A DNA stretch of 64,000 nucleotides from Spirosoma linguale DSM 74. Lineage in GTDB: Bacteria > Bacteroidota > Bacteroidia > Cytophagales > Spirosomataceae. Positions 41,953 to 50,767 of this stretch are shown one piece after another. The stretch's first letter is position 1. Each line of letters opens with the position of its first letter. The DNA is taken from assembly GCA_000024525.1 (NCBI GenBank), contig CP001769.1, positions 1,598,001 to 1,662,000 of the forward strand, read 5' to 3'. Below the pieces are notes generated by a model. It saw only the letters and a program-made list of their open reading frames with translations, was not told the DNA's origin and did no database searches. A program made the translations under genes and the position numbers.

Positions 41953-43000
41953 CTAACTCCTTCAAGAATTCCATTGTATCGACACCATCAGCGTAGTCGC
42001 CTAAGCCCGGGCGTTGGGTTTGTCCGAAGGCTACGCTACGGGGATACCAACCCTGAGCTGACGCAACAACCTGAATTTGTTCAGCATGATTGTCCAGCCA
42101 GGCCGTAGCATCTGCCTGTGTTTTGTACGTCTGGAAGTACACGACTGAAATAGGAGAGACCAGAGCATCATTTTCGGTCAGCAACAAATAGCCATTATCC
42201 AGATGCGGTACCGCGTTGATCAGATAAATCGATTTGTTGTAATCGTAGTTATTCTGGTACTTATGGTTATTGAGGTAGATAGAGACCTGTGGCTCCAGTG
42301 TACGGAGCATAGGGGTGAAATCGTAAGGCTCGCCGTTCGGGCCTTCCGGCACCAGAATCGTTGATACATTCCGACATCCCAGACCATAATAGTCGGAAAT
42401 GTCATGACCGAGCTTTAAAAACTCGTCCTCATTTTCTTCGCCCATCAGCAAACCAACCGATGTCCGATTCTTACGAATGATGTTCGGCTTTTTGGCAAAG
42501 TAATACTCGAAGTAGCGAGCGGTGTTGTTACTTCCCGTTGCGATGTAAGCTTCGGCTGCATTAAGTCGGTCGGCTTCTTCGATTAGGTCGCTAAATCGGG
42601 GGTTGATCTCCTTTAATTTTTGTATTAAATAATGGATAAGTACAAAATCCTGGCTGCTCAGCTTAGCCAATAGCTTATGGCCACTAATCAGAACACAGAG
42701 CATATCGTGAAAGCCAACCGCTGGAATATTGCCAGCCATGACAACACCTACGGTGCGTGCCTGTTGGGTAGGATCTTCATCTAATTTAATGTCATATTGG
42801 TTTACCCAGTCCGAAAGTTTATCGGCCGTTAAAAACTCATTGGCAATTGCACTAAGGGCATTTTGGGAGTTTTCGGGGGTAAACCAGTTATTTTTGTAAT
42901 AGGCTTGCTGGATAATTTCAGTAAGTTCAGGTTGTGCATTGGCCGAGCGCAGAAAATCGCCCAGGGCAACAAACGTATGCAGTCGTTCTGATAAAAGCAT
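41933..43000 (-). CDS. Acyl-CoA reductase (LuxC-like)
   Basis: 355 residues from ATG 43000 (MLLSERLHTFVALG). The NAD(P)-binding and acyl sites of the LuxC/aldehyde-dehydrogenase fold are seen in VGVVMAGNIPAVGFHDMLCVLISGHKLLAK (about 87-116, in part GNIPAVGFHD), AEAYIATGSNNTARYFEYYF and GLGCRNVSTILVPEG, in which Cys (about residue 223) is the acyl-accepting residue. Expected to reduce a fatty acyl-CoA to aldehyde. The C-terminal KELEVRSEK is encoded by the repeat of family B. Divergent from a ferredoxin gene. Confidence 0.88.
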   Translation of the reverse strand: MLLSERLHTFVALGDFLRSANAQPELTEIIQQAYYKNNWFTPENSQNALSAIANEFLTADKLSDWVNQYDIKLDEDPTQQARTVGVVMAGNIPAVGFHDMLCVLISGHKLLAKLSSQDFVLIHYLIQKLKEINPRFSDLIEEADRLNAAEAYIATGSNNTARYFEYYFAKKPNIIRKNRTSVGLLMGEENEDEFLKLGHDISDYYGLGCRNVSTILVPEGPNGEPYDFTPMLRTLEPQVSIYLNNHKYQNNYDYNKSIYLINAVPHLDNGYLLLTENDALVSPISVVYFQTYKTQADATAWLDNHAEQIQVVASAQGWYPRSVAFGQTQRPGLGDYADGVDTMEFLKELEVRSEK

Positions 43001-43052
43001 GAATTGGATAAACAAATGGAATACCCCATCAACTAATGTAATTAAATATTAG

Positions 43053-43083
43053 TTTGGCGACAACCTTTAAATAGTTATATTTG
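43053..43083 (+). promoter_or_regulatory. Promoter of the ferredoxin gene
   Basis: TTTG (43053-43056), 19 bases, TATATTTG (43076-43083): a full match to the Bacteroidota consensus TTTG-N19-TAnnTTTG. Predicted leader about 45 bases. Confidence 0.85.
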
Positions 43084-43133
43084 TTGTTCAATTTACAAGG
43101 CTATCAATTTACGTTTATAAATAAATACTGCTC

Positions 43134-43484
43134 ATGGCAATCATGATCACCGATGAGTGCATCAACTGTGGTGCCTGCGAACCCGAATGCCCCAACACAG
43201 CTATCTATGAAGGTGGCGTTGAATGGACCTGGGGTGGGGGAACCGAACTGACCGAAGTTGATTTTGGCGATGGCACGGTTGTGAGTGGTAAAGCACCACA
43301 AGCTCCCGTTTCCAACGAATTCTATTATATAGTATCCGATAAGTGCACGGAGTGCATGGGTTTCCATGAGGAGCCCCAGTGTGCTGCTGTTTGTCCGGTG
43401 GACTGCTGCGTACCTGACCCGGAACATGTCGAAGATGAAGAAATTTTGTTAGCCAAGAAAGCTTGGCTGCATGCCGAGGCATAA
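43134..43484 (+). CDS. 4Fe-4S dicluster ferredoxin
   Basis: 116 residues. First cluster motif [12 protein letters not shown] (residues 10-21, C-x2-C-x2-C-x3-CP) and second in [22 protein letters not shown] (about 69-90; C-x2-C-x8-C-x3-CP, the long-loop type of Allochromatium-type ferredoxins). Low-potential electron carrier in the cytoplasm. Its place opposite the acyl-CoA reductase gene is common in Bacteroidota and suggests, without proof, a shared redox task. Confidence 0.96.
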   Translation: MAIMITDECINCGACEPECPNTAIYEGGVEWTWGGGTELTEVDFGDGTVVSGKAPQAPVSNEFYYIVSDKCTECMGFHEEPQCAAVCPVDCCVPDPEHVEDEEILLAKKAWLHAEA

Positions 43485-43504
43485 AGAAACCAGAATATCG
43501 TTTT

Positions 43505-43540
43505 AAAAGCCCAATCAGTTCGCTGGTTGGGCTTTTTTGC
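43505..43540 (+). terminator. Rho-independent terminator with TTCG tetraloop
   Basis: Arms 43505-43518 and 43523-43536 pair with one G-T mismatch around the stable TTCG loop, followed by TT. The stem ends in AAAAGC/GCTTTTTT. It lies 20 bases after the ferredoxin stop. Confidence 0.9.
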
Positions 43541-43741
43541 ATTTTAACCATATTAGTCTAATATAACTGGTGTTTAGTATATAAAAAGTGGGAAATTCAT
43601 TAAGAATAATATTTGGCATATAGGTAGTTATACGAAATATGTTAAAAAAGTGAATTTTGTGTTTATTAGAGTATTTTAGGTTTAAATTTTAGTATAATTT
43701 CAACATAATTGACTAAATTCTGAAAATAATCATAATTATTT

Positions 43742-43757
43742 TGGCTCTACTATTGCA
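43742..43757 (+). promoter_or_regulatory. Putative sigma-54 promoter of the porin-amt unit
   Basis: TGGCTCTACTATTGCA has the -24 GG (43743-43744) and -12 GC (43755-43756) exactly 10 bases apart, and matches consensus TGGCACGNNNNTTGCW except for two positions. It lies 75 bases before the porin ATG. The preceding 200 bases are very A/T-rich and hold palindromes at 43550-43564 (ATATTAG-T-CTAATAT) and 43724-43741 (AAATAAT-CATA-ATTATTT), possible activator or IHF-type sites. Fits nitrogen-controlled expression of ammonium uptake. Confidence 0.65.
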
Positions 43758-43831
43758 TAGGATAAATTATTAAACAAAATTTGCTTCGAAATAAGACCAC
43801 AGTAAAGATTATCTACAACCGAATAAACAGT

Positions 43832-44986
43832 ATGAAAAAAGTAATTTTACTTATTAGTTCTTTGTTTTTGGGTTTTACCGCTAACGCGCAAGATTCCACC
43901 ACCGTAACTCCAGGAAAATTCACCTTTTCGGGGTACATGGATACGTACTACTTTGGTAACTTCAACAACCCCAAAAGCCAGTCTAACCTAGGCTTGAACG
44001 GTGCGGGAGTTGGTAACGCACGGGCGTTTGATCAACGGGCGGGTCAGTTTGGCATTGGTCTGGTACAGGCGAAGGCAGTATACTCAGCCAGTAAGGTCGA
44101 CGCTGTCATGGATTTGACGTTTGGGCCGTTTTCTGATCTGGGTAACTATGGAAACTACATCGGTCCCTTAGGGCCGGGGTCTACTTCCCTGGCAATCAAG
44201 CAGGCTTACATTACTTACAAAGCAACGGACAAACTGTCGTTTACGGCGGGTCAGTTTGGTACTCACATTGGCTACGAAGTAATTGATGCTCCGGTTAACT
44301 ACAACTACTCGTTGTCTAACCTGTTCAACAACGGTCCTTTCTATCACATTGGTCTCAAAGCGCAGTATGCTTTCAGCGACCGGGCTTCGTTGATGGTAGG
44401 TTTAGTAAACAACGTAGATAATCTATACGATAACAACAAGAAGAAGGGCTTTATCAGCCAGTTGTTCTTTTCGCCGGTTTCGGGCTGGAACGTGTATTTG
44501 AACGCTATCGTATCGAACGAAGCATCGAAAGAAGTTGGAAATGTGTCGGCTGATAATGCTAATTATCAACTGTTCGATCTGACTACAACGTATCAGGTTA
44601 CATCGAAGTTTTTCTTAGGCCTTAATGCCGCTACAGGCTCACAAAAAGGAGATTATCAGGGAACAGGCGGTCCAACCACGTCTAAAAGCTGGGGCGGTGT
44701 AGCTGTATATTCTAATTATGCTTTCACCGACAAATTTGGCCTGGGCGTACGTTACGAGACGTTTGACAACAAGAATGGTGCTCGTGCCCTGACCGATGCT
44801 GCCGGAAATGGTGCCAGTGTAAACTCGATCACCGTAACGGGGAACATCACTGCTGCCGATGGGCACCTTCTCCTCAAACCCGAACTGCGAATTGATAGCT
44901 ACTCGGCCAATAAATTTGAGAAGAACGATGGTTCGCTGACAACCTCACAGGCGACGCTAGGCATGGCCGCTATCTTTAAGTTCTAG
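43832..44986 (+). CDS. Outer membrane beta-barrel porin (BBP2/OmpL-like)
   Basis: 384 residues from ATG 43832; signal peptide MKKVILLISSLFLGFTANAQ. The mature protein begins DSTTVTPGKFTFSGYMDTYYFGNFNN and shows alternating beta-strands throughout (LSFTAGQFGTHIGYEV, LGVRYETFDN), ending in a Phe strand ATLGMAAIFKF as outer-membrane barrels do. It belongs to the putative beta-barrel porin-2 family. Lies 60 bases before amt on the same strand, so it may let ammonium or small amines across the outer membrane. The start codons upstream of 43832 would break the signal peptide. Confidence 0.88.
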   Translation: MKKVILLISSLFLGFTANAQDSTTVTPGKFTFSGYMDTYYFGNFNNPKSQSNLGLNGAGVGNARAFDQRAGQFGIGLVQAKAVYSASKVDAVMDLTFGPFSDLGNYGNYIGPLGPGSTSLAIKQAYITYKATDKLSFTAGQFGTHIGYEVIDAPVNYNYSLSNLFNNGPFYHIGLKAQYAFSDRASLMVGLVNNVDNLYDNNKKKGFISQLFFSPVSGWNVYLNAIVSNEASKEVGNVSADNANYQLFDLTTTYQVTSKFFLGLNAATGSQKGDYQGTGGPTTSKSWGGVAVYSNYAFTDKFGLGVRYETFDNKNGARALTDAAGNGASVNSITVTGNITAADGHLLLKPELRIDSYSANKFEKNDGSLTTSQATLGMAAIFKF

Positions 44987-45046
44987 TATCCGGCGCTAAC
45001 TCTCTTAACCCAACTTTTATCAGTACAACAAAAAACCTCAATTACT

Positions 45047-46375
45047 ATGCAAAAGCCCAATTACATTCCTCTCGCCATATTGCTGATTATCAGTTTAGTG
45101 GCTGTTTTTGTGCCCGCCGTTCCGACACAAATTGTTACGGAAGGGATAAATTCCGGTGATACCGCCTGGATGCTTGTTGCCACTGCGCTCGTTTTGTTAA
45201 TGACACCCGGTCTGGCGTATTTCTACGGCGGCATGGTAAACAACAAGAACGTTATTTCGACCATGCTGCAAAGCTTTGTAGCTATGGGTGTTATCAGCAT
45301 TTTGTGGGTTGTAGTTGGTTTTAGTCTTGCATTTGGTACCTCAATTGGTGGCTTTGTGGGTAACCCAATGGACCACTTCATGTTCAAAGGGGTATTGGAT
45401 GGCAAACCCTGGTCGTTGGCGGCTTCTATCCCGTTAGTCGTCTTTGCTTTCTTTCAGCTTAAGTTCGCCGTTATTACTCCCGCTCTTGTTACGGGTTCCA
45501 TGGCCGAGCGTATCAACTTCCGTTCGTACGTTCTGTTTATGATCCTGTTCAGCCTGCTTGTGTATGCTCCTTTGGCCCACATGACCTGGCATCCGGATGG
45601 TATCCTGTTTAAGATGGGTGTTCTTGATTTTGCCGGTGGTACGGTTGTACACATGTCGGCCGGTTGGGCTGCGCTCGCTGGTGCCCTGTATCTGAAGCGT
45701 CGGAAGTCGCACCTGGAAGCCAGCTATTTTCCACCAGCTAACATCCCATTCGTACTGTTAGGTACAGGTTTGCTGTGGTTCGGCTGGTTTGGTTTCAACG
45801 CGGGTTCGGCAGTTGCTGCTTCGCCATTGGCTGCTTCGGCTTTTGCTACCACAAACACGGCTGCTGCGTCTGCTGGTCTTGCCTGGGTTCTGTTCGATGC
45901 GGCTAAAGGAAAGAAAGTATCAGCCCTTGGCTTCTGTATCGGCGCCGTGGTTGGTCTGGTTGCCATCACACCAGCCGCTGGTTTTGTAACTATCCCAACC
46001 GCTATTTTCATTGGTACGATTGCCTCCATAATTTCGAACTACGTGGCTCACCTGCGGTCAAAATCAACGCTTGACGATACGCTTGATGTATTCCCCTGCC
46101 ACGGTGTTGGTGGTATGGTTGGTATGGTCATGACGGGTATCTTCGCGAGCAAAGGCATAAACTCAGCGGTTGTTGATGAAGGGCTGGCGTTTGGTCAAAC
46201 CAAACTGTTCATCACGCACATGATCGCCCTGATTGGCGTATCGGTCTTTGCCTTCGTAATGTCGTATGCACTGCTGAAAATAACTGATCTGATTCTGCCC
46301 CTTCGTGTAACCGAAGAAGATGAGAAACTAGGTCTGGACGTAAGCCAGCACGACGAGTTCCTCATTGAAGCATAG
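45047..46375 (+). CDS. amt: Ammonium transporter
   Basis: 442 residues, eleven or twelve hydrophobic segments. Amt marks: DTAWMLVATALVLLMTPGLAYFYGGM (about 33-58), the pore histidine pair in PLAHMTWHPDG (about 176) and DVFPCHGVGGMVGM (about 346), and GFNAGSAVAAS. Conducts ammonium/ammonia into the cell. The N-terminal 25 residues are hydrophobic and may be a cleaved signal as in E. coli AmtB. The usual glnK gene is absent next to it. Probably cotranscribed with the porin. Confidence 0.97.
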   Translation: MQKPNYIPLAILLIISLVAVFVPAVPTQIVTEGINSGDTAWMLVATALVLLMTPGLAYFYGGMVNNKNVISTMLQSFVAMGVISILWVVVGFSLAFGTSIGGFVGNPMDHFMFKGVLDGKPWSLAASIPLVVFAFFQLKFAVITPALVTGSMAERINFRSYVLFMILFSLLVYAPLAHMTWHPDGILFKMGVLDFAGGTVVHMSAGWAALAGALYLKRRKSHLEASYFPPANIPFVLLGTGLLWFGWFGFNAGSAVAASPLAASAFATTNTAAASAGLAWVLFDAAKGKKVSALGFCIGAVVGLVAITPAAGFVTIPTAIFIGTIASIISNYVAHLRSKSTLDDTLDVFPCHGVGGMVGMVMTGIFASKGINSAVVDEGLAFGQTKLFITHMIALIGVSVFAFVMSYALLKITDLILPLRVTEEDEKLGLDVSQHDEFLIEA

Positions 46376-46381
46376 ATAAAT

Positions 46382-46450
46382 CTATGATGTATGGTATAGG
46401 ATGTATTATTAAATCGAAGTTACATTCTATATCAAACATCAAACATCATT
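46382..46450. repeat. Degenerate ATGATGTATGGTATA repeat (family C)
   Basis: TATGATGTATGGTATAGGATGTA on one side and TACATTCTATATCAAACATC plus AAACATCAT on the other form an imperfect palindrome directly after the amt stop. Related in wording to the perfect palindrome at 25077-25126. Confidence 0.5.
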
Positions 46451-46524
46451 CAACAGAGCCACAGGCACCCTGTCTGGCCTACATGTCTGACAGCTTTATC
46501 TGTGGTTTTGTTGTACTCATGGAG

Positions 46525-46560
46525 CCGTTCCCACTTGGGAGCGGTTTCCTATTTTCAGGG
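46525..46560 (+). terminator. Terminator after amt
   Basis: Stem CCGTTCCCA / TGGGAGCGG (46525-46533 and 46536-46544, one G-T pair), followed by TTTCCTATTTT. The tight loop suggests that the last pairs are open. It lies 150 bases after the amt stop. Confidence 0.6.
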
Positions 46561-46608
46561 GGTTGGAAGTTCCCTAATCAATTCGTTTGTCGGGGAAAAA
46601 GGTAGTGC

Positions 46609-47016
46609 TTAAATCGCCCTCATGCGGTTGCTTTTGGGGTTATGCTCCACCTCCGCCAAATCTAAAGCTTCCATTAATGGGGGTATGTACATACCGAAAC
46701 GACCCCGAAATCCTTTCTTCAGGCCATACCAACCTCCAACTGGGTTCTCCTCCGACCGCCCCCAGGCTTCAACGGTTCCTTCTTTAGCTGGTTTTTGCTC
46801 ATCAGCAGCCCCAAGTTCCATCCAATCGCCATGTTGTTTAAGCATGGTGTATAAATCGTTCAAGCAACGGTAGTCATAGTGTAAGACCGTTTTACCAACG
46901 GTGCAAACCAGAATCTCAATGCCATCTTTTTCGGCTTTATACATGCTGTAGTCCGATGTGCCGGGAGGGGTTTTGAGTTGCCACGGGTTTTCTTTCGTTC
47001 CTATTGTCTGTTCCAT
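46609..47016 (-). CDS. Uncharacterised conserved-looking protein
   Basis: 135 residues, hydrophilic, no signal. Starts MEQTIGTKENPWQLKTPPGTSDYSMYK; middle VGKTVLHYDYRCLNDLYTMLKQHGDWMELG; end PVGGWYGLKKGFRGRFGMYIPPLMEALDLAEVEHN (quoted in parts only). The pattern recalls small conserved proteins of soil bacteria with no known role; I cannot name the family. Transcribed towards amt. Confidence 0.65.
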   Translation of the reverse strand: MEQTIGTKENPWQLKTPPGTSDYSMYKAEKDGIEILVCTVGKTVLHYDYRCLNDLYTMLKQHGDWMELGAADEQKPAKEGTVEAWGRSEENPVGGWYGLKKGFRGRFGMYIPPLMEALDLAEVEHNPKSNRMRAI

Positions 47017-47052
47017 TGTTGTGGTGGTTTAGGATTGTATTGGTTGCTGGTT

Positions 47053-47415
47053 TTAAGCAAACGCCAGCGCGAGCAGGGCCAGTATGGCTGGAAGTGCCTG
47101 TACAAAAAATATAGAACGTTGGGCCGTGAGCGCACCAAATAAACCGGCAACAATAACACAGCCCAGAAAAAAATAAGCGACGTTTATACGCCAGGCAGCA
47201 TCTTCTATAAGTAAGGACCAGACTAAGCCAGCTGCCAAAAAGCCGTTATAAAGCCCTTGATTAGCTGCGAGGGATTTTGTTTTTTCGAACAGATCAGGAG
47301 GGAATGATTTAAACGTTTTTTTTCCCTGCGTTGTCCAGGCAAACATTTCCAGCCACAGTATATACAGGTGTTCGAGAGCTACAAAGCCAATAAGTAGTTC
47401 AGCAATTAGTTTCAT
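47053..47415 (-). CDS. DUF1304 membrane protein
   Basis: 120 residues from ATG 47415 (MKLIAELLIGFVALEHLYILWLEMF). Four hydrophobic segments; the sequence ALEHLYILWLEMFAW and NQGLYNGFLAAGLVWSLL are typical DUF1304 blocks. Function unknown; membrane location likely. A longer frame begins 20 codons upstream but a CATCTTTG promoter-like box (47420-47427) lies between, five bases before the ATG. Confidence 0.85.
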   Translation of the reverse strand: MKLIAELLIGFVALEHLYILWLEMFAWTTQGKKTFKSFPPDLFEKTKSLAANQGLYNGFLAAGLVWSLLIEDAAWRINVAYFFLGCVIVAGLFGALTAQRSIFFVQALPAILALLALAFA

Positions 47416-47574
47416 AAAGCAAAGATGCAGGGTGAATGTATTACAAGAAAGGTTAAAGCTACCAGAAATACGCAACAGATGGTATTAACTTATACTTATA
47501 ACGATATGATTAACAATAATTTATGACCTTGCTCTATAGGTAGGAGTCGTCATTTGTAAAGATATACAATAGAA

Positions 47575-47597
47575 AAGCCGGTAATAATACCGGCTTA
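47575..47597 (-). terminator. Terminator after mtaB
   Basis: Minus-strand stem AAGCCGGTA / TACCGGCTT (47596-47588 with 47583-47575), loop TTAT, followed by TTCTATTG. Lies 25 bases after the mtaB stop. Confidence 0.7.
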
Positions 47598-47621
47598 GTT
47601 TACAACCAAAATCTAACTGGT

Positions 47622-48950
47622 CTAATGTCTTTCCAATACCGCTTCTGGTTCTGTTACCTCCATCAAACCCTCCGCATTGACACCGCTCAAGTGTACCGCT
47701 AAGGTTTCGTTAATTAATAAAGGATCGTATTTTGCCACTACCCGAACGTAGTTTTCGGTAAAACCTTGCATCTTCCCATCGGCAATATCTTCTTCAAAGA
47801 GAACGGTTGCAGTCCGGCCAACCTGAGCGTCATAAAAAGCCCGGCGTTTCTTGTCGGACAAAATGTGCAACATTTTTGATCGTTCCGCCCGTATGTGACC
47901 AGATACGGTTGGTTTGATCGTTAATGCTGTTGTATTTGGCCGTTCGGAGTAGGTGAATACGTGCAGATACGAGATTGGTAATTCATTCAGAAACATATAC
48001 GTTTCCTTAAACTCTACATCTGTCTCGCCCGGATGTCCTACAATCACATCGACGCCAATGCAGGCATGAGGCATCAATTCTTTTATTTTCTCAACCCGGT
48101 CTACGTACAGCTCACGTTTGTACCGACGGCGCATCAGGCCGAGCACGCGGTTACTGCCCGATTGAAGCGGAATATGAAAATGCGGCACAAAACGCTTCGA
48201 TTGGGCAACAAAGGCAATAATTTCGTCAGTTAGCAGGTTGGGCTCAATACTCGAAATACGAAACCGTTCGATCCCATCAACCTCATCCAGTGCCTGAACA
48301 AGGTCGAAAAAGGTTTCGGTCCGCTGGCCGTTGATCAAGCCAAAATCACCAATATTGACGCCCGTCAGCACAATTTCTTTAACTCCTCTTTCAGCAATCT
48401 CCCGGGCAGCCTTTACTACATTGGCAATCGTATCAGACCGACTTTTACCCCTTGCTAAAGGAATAGTGCAGTAAGCGCAGGGATAATCGCAACCGTCCTG
48501 CACCTTCAGGAAGGTTCGTGTCCGGTCGTTGAGTGAATAGGCGGCATGGTAATCGAGAGCTTCTTCGATGGGTGAATTGAACACCTGAGCGGGTTCTCCC
48601 GTGGGTACCTTCACGAAAGTCGGCATAAGTTCGTGCAGGCGGAATTTTTCGGCCGCGCCCAATACCGCATCGACACCCGGTATCTCCGAAATCTCTTTCG
48701 GTTTCAACTGGGCATAGCAACCCAAAATGGCTACGTAACCTTCTGGATTTATTTTCTGTGCTTCACGAACAATCTTCCGGCATTTTTTATCGGCATTGTC
48801 CGTCACGGAGCAGGTGTTGATGATGAAAACATCAGGTTGTTGATTAAACTCCACCCGTTCAAACCCCTGCTGTTCCATAAGTCGGGCCAGGGTAGAGGTT
48901 TCGGAGAAATTCAGTTTACAACCGAGTGTATAAAAAGCAACTTTTTTCAC
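47622..48950 (-). CDS. mtaB: tRNA t6A37 methylthiotransferase MtaB
   Basis: 442 residues from GTG 48950 ([17 protein letters not shown]). Adds a methylthio group to t6A at position 37 of tRNAs reading ANN codons. The N-terminal cluster Cys residues are in LGCKLN, INTCSVT and LGCYAQ; the radical SAM motif C-x3-C-x2-C is in [17 protein letters not shown] (about residue 150); a TRAM-like end is present. A TTG at 48971 would overlap the promoter box and is rejected. Confidence 0.95.
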   Translation of the reverse strand: MKKVAFYTLGCKLNFSETSTLARLMEQQGFERVEFNQQPDVFIINTCSVTDNADKKCRKIVREAQKINPEGYVAILGCYAQLKPKEISEIPGVDAVLGAAEKFRLHELMPTFVKVPTGEPAQVFNSPIEEALDYHAAYSLNDRTRTFLKVQDGCDYPCAYCTIPLARGKSRSDTIANVVKAAREIAERGVKEIVLTGVNIGDFGLINGQRTETFFDLVQALDEVDGIERFRISSIEPNLLTDEIIAFVAQSKRFVPHFHIPLQSGSNRVLGLMRRRYKRELYVDRVEKIKELMPHACIGVDVIVGHPGETDVEFKETYMFLNELPISYLHVFTYSERPNTTALTIKPTVSGHIRAERSKMLHILSDKKRRAFYDAQVGRTATVLFEEDIADGKMQGFTENYVRVVAKYDPLLINETLAVHLSGVNAEGLMEVTEPEAVLERH

Positions 48951-48968
48951 GGCAAGTAATGTATCCTG

Positions 48969-48976
48969 CAAAAGTA
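48969..48976 (-). promoter_or_regulatory. -7 promoter box of mtaB
   Basis: TACTTTTG on the minus strand (TAnnTTTG), 18 bases before the GTG start at 48950. It supports GTG rather than TTG 48971 as the start. Confidence 0.6.
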
Positions 48977-49051
48977 CAAAAAAACGATGGGGTGGGTTCC
49001 GTTTTTCATGGTTCAGCCGGTAGTTTAAAGGATAACCAGTCTTTTTTAGCC

Positions 49052-49948
49052 ATGAGACACCGTTTATTTATACTGCTGATAGGCAGTTTATTTGTTGTAG
49101 TTCAGCATCGTCTTCAGGCACAGCAAAAACCGATTAGCGAAACGGTTAGCTATGGGCCAGACTCACAGCGGCAAGCCGGTGTTCCGAAAGGTGTTGTCGC
49201 GAAACACACCTGGAAAAGTAAGGTATTCCCGAATACCATCCGCGAGTATTATGTGTACGTTCCGGCTCAATATGACCCGCAACGTCCGGCTGCCCTGATG
49301 GTGTTTCAGGATGGTCATGCGTACGTGAAAGAAGATGGAGATTTTCGGGTGCCCATTGTGTTTGACAATCTCATTCATCAGAAAGCCATGCCTGTTACGA
49401 TTGGTTTGTTCATTAACCCCGGCCAGCATGGCGAAGAGCTACCCAAAGACCCTTTTCGAGCCGATAATCGAAGCTTCGAGTACGATACGGTGACAAACCA
49501 ATATGACAGACTGCTTATCGAAGAGCTTATTCCCGAAATCAGCAAGACCTATAAGTTGTCCGATTCCCCGGCCATGCGGGCCATTTGTGGCCTTTCATCG
49601 GGAGGTATCTGTGCCTTTACCGCTGCCTGGCAACGACCCGACTACTTCCAGAAGGTGTTAAGTCACATTGGAAGTTTTACCAATATTAAAGGAGGATATG
49701 TCTACCCATCACTGATTCGAAAATCCCCTAAACGACCGATAAAAGTCTTTTTACAAGATGGAAACAACGATCTGGATAATCAGCACGGTAATTGGTGGTT
49801 GAGTAATTTGCAAATGGAAGCGGCCCTTAAATTTAGTGGCTACGATTACAAATTTGTGGGAGGGACCGGTGGTCATACGGGTAAGCATGGGGGCTCTATT
49901 CTTCCGGAATCCTTGCACTGGTTATGGGCCGATGTTGCGGATAAATGA
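49052..49948 (+). CDS. Exported esterase (enterochelin esterase-like)
   Basis: 298 residues from ATG 49052. Signal peptide [43 protein letters not shown], then [21 protein letters not shown] with the G-x-S-x-G elbow (Ser about residue 175) and [13 protein letters not shown] with the likely catalytic His. The fold is that of Fes/feruloyl-esterase-like hydrolases; the substrate is probably a carbohydrate-linked ester. The upstream end of the frame overlaps the divergent mtaB gene and is not coding. Confidence 0.85.
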   Translation: MRHRLFILLIGSLFVVVQHRLQAQQKPISETVSYGPDSQRQAGVPKGVVAKHTWKSKVFPNTIREYYVYVPAQYDPQRPAALMVFQDGHAYVKEDGDFRVPIVFDNLIHQKAMPVTIGLFINPGQHGEELPKDPFRADNRSFEYDTVTNQYDRLLIEELIPEISKTYKLSDSPAMRAICGLSSGGICAFTAAWQRPDYFQKVLSHIGSFTNIKGGYVYPSLIRKSPKRPIKVFLQDGNNDLDNQHGNWWLSNLQMEAALKFSGYDYKFVGGTGGHTGKHGGSILPESLHWLWADVADK

Positions 49949-49970
49949 TCGTGTAGACGCTGCGGCTTTG

Positions 49971-49978
49971 TATTTTTG
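49971..49978 (+). promoter_or_regulatory. -7 promoter box of rsmE
   Basis: TATTTTTG, eight bases before the rsmE ATG; a leader of only a few bases is predicted. No convincing -33 TTTG. Confidence 0.5.
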
Positions 49979-49986
49979 TTGAACCT

Positions 49987-50706
49987 ATGCATCTATTCTA
50001 TCAACCAGAGATCATTGCCGGAGAAGCCACTCAACATTTAACGGAAGATGATTCCCGCCATGCCATCAAAACATTACGGTTGCGGGCTGGCGACGCGATT
50101 ACCGTTACAGATGGACACGGAAATCAGTATGCCGCCGTTATTCATGAAACGGATCTCCGCCAGTGCGCCTTTCGTATAAAAGCTGTGCAGACGACACCCC
50201 CCCGACCTTTCTCGGTCAGGATTTGCGTGGCCCCCACCAAGAACCTGGATCGGATCGAATGGTTCGTTGAAAAAGCGGTAGAAGTGGGCATCGAGCGGAT
50301 TAGCTTCTTTTTCGGTCAACATTCCGAGCGACGGGTGTTGAAACTGGAACGCATAGAAAAGATCGCGATTGCTGCCATGAAGCAATCATTACAATCTTTT
50401 TTACCTAAATTAGACGATGCGGTTTCATTTGGCGAAATGCTGAAAACCATAGGGGATGAGCAACGGTTTATTGCTCACTTGCCAGCTAACCAGCCCCTGG
50501 TCAATTTGGCGAAACAAGCAACCGAAGCTGGGCAGTATGTTGTTCTGATTGGGCCGGAAGGTGATTTTTCCGATACTGAAATTCAGCAGGCTCTAGCCGC
50601 TGGTTTTCAGGTGGCAACCCTGGGTCCTAACCGGCTTCGTACTGAAACAGCCGCGCTTACGGCCTGCCAGATATTGAATTTTATTAATCAGTCATCTATG
50701 GGCTAA
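49987..50706 (+). CDS. rsmE: 16S rRNA (uracil-1498-N3)-methyltransferase
   Basis: 239 residues, SPOUT-class enzyme. N-terminal PUA-like part with SRHAIKTLRLRAGDAITVTDG (about 23-43), then KNLDRIEWFVEKAVEVGIERISFF (about 81-104), and the knot end with VVLIGPEGDFSDTEI (about 186-200) and LGPNRLRTETAALTA (about 215-229), which bind S-adenosylmethionine. Methylates U1498 in the 16S rRNA. Normal length. Confidence 0.96.
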   Translation: MHLFYQPEIIAGEATQHLTEDDSRHAIKTLRLRAGDAITVTDGHGNQYAAVIHETDLRQCAFRIKAVQTTPPRPFSVRICVAPTKNLDRIEWFVEKAVEVGIERISFFFGQHSERRVLKLERIEKIAIAAMKQSLQSFLPKLDDAVSFGEMLKTIGDEQRFIAHLPANQPLVNLAKQATEAGQYVVLIGPEGDFSDTEIQQALAAGFQVATLGPNRLRTETAALTACQILNFINQSSMG

Positions 50707-50767
50707 CCTGTCAATTGGCCCGTTTGTTGAGTAACTAATTACCAGCATCAGTTTGGTCGGAAAAGCA

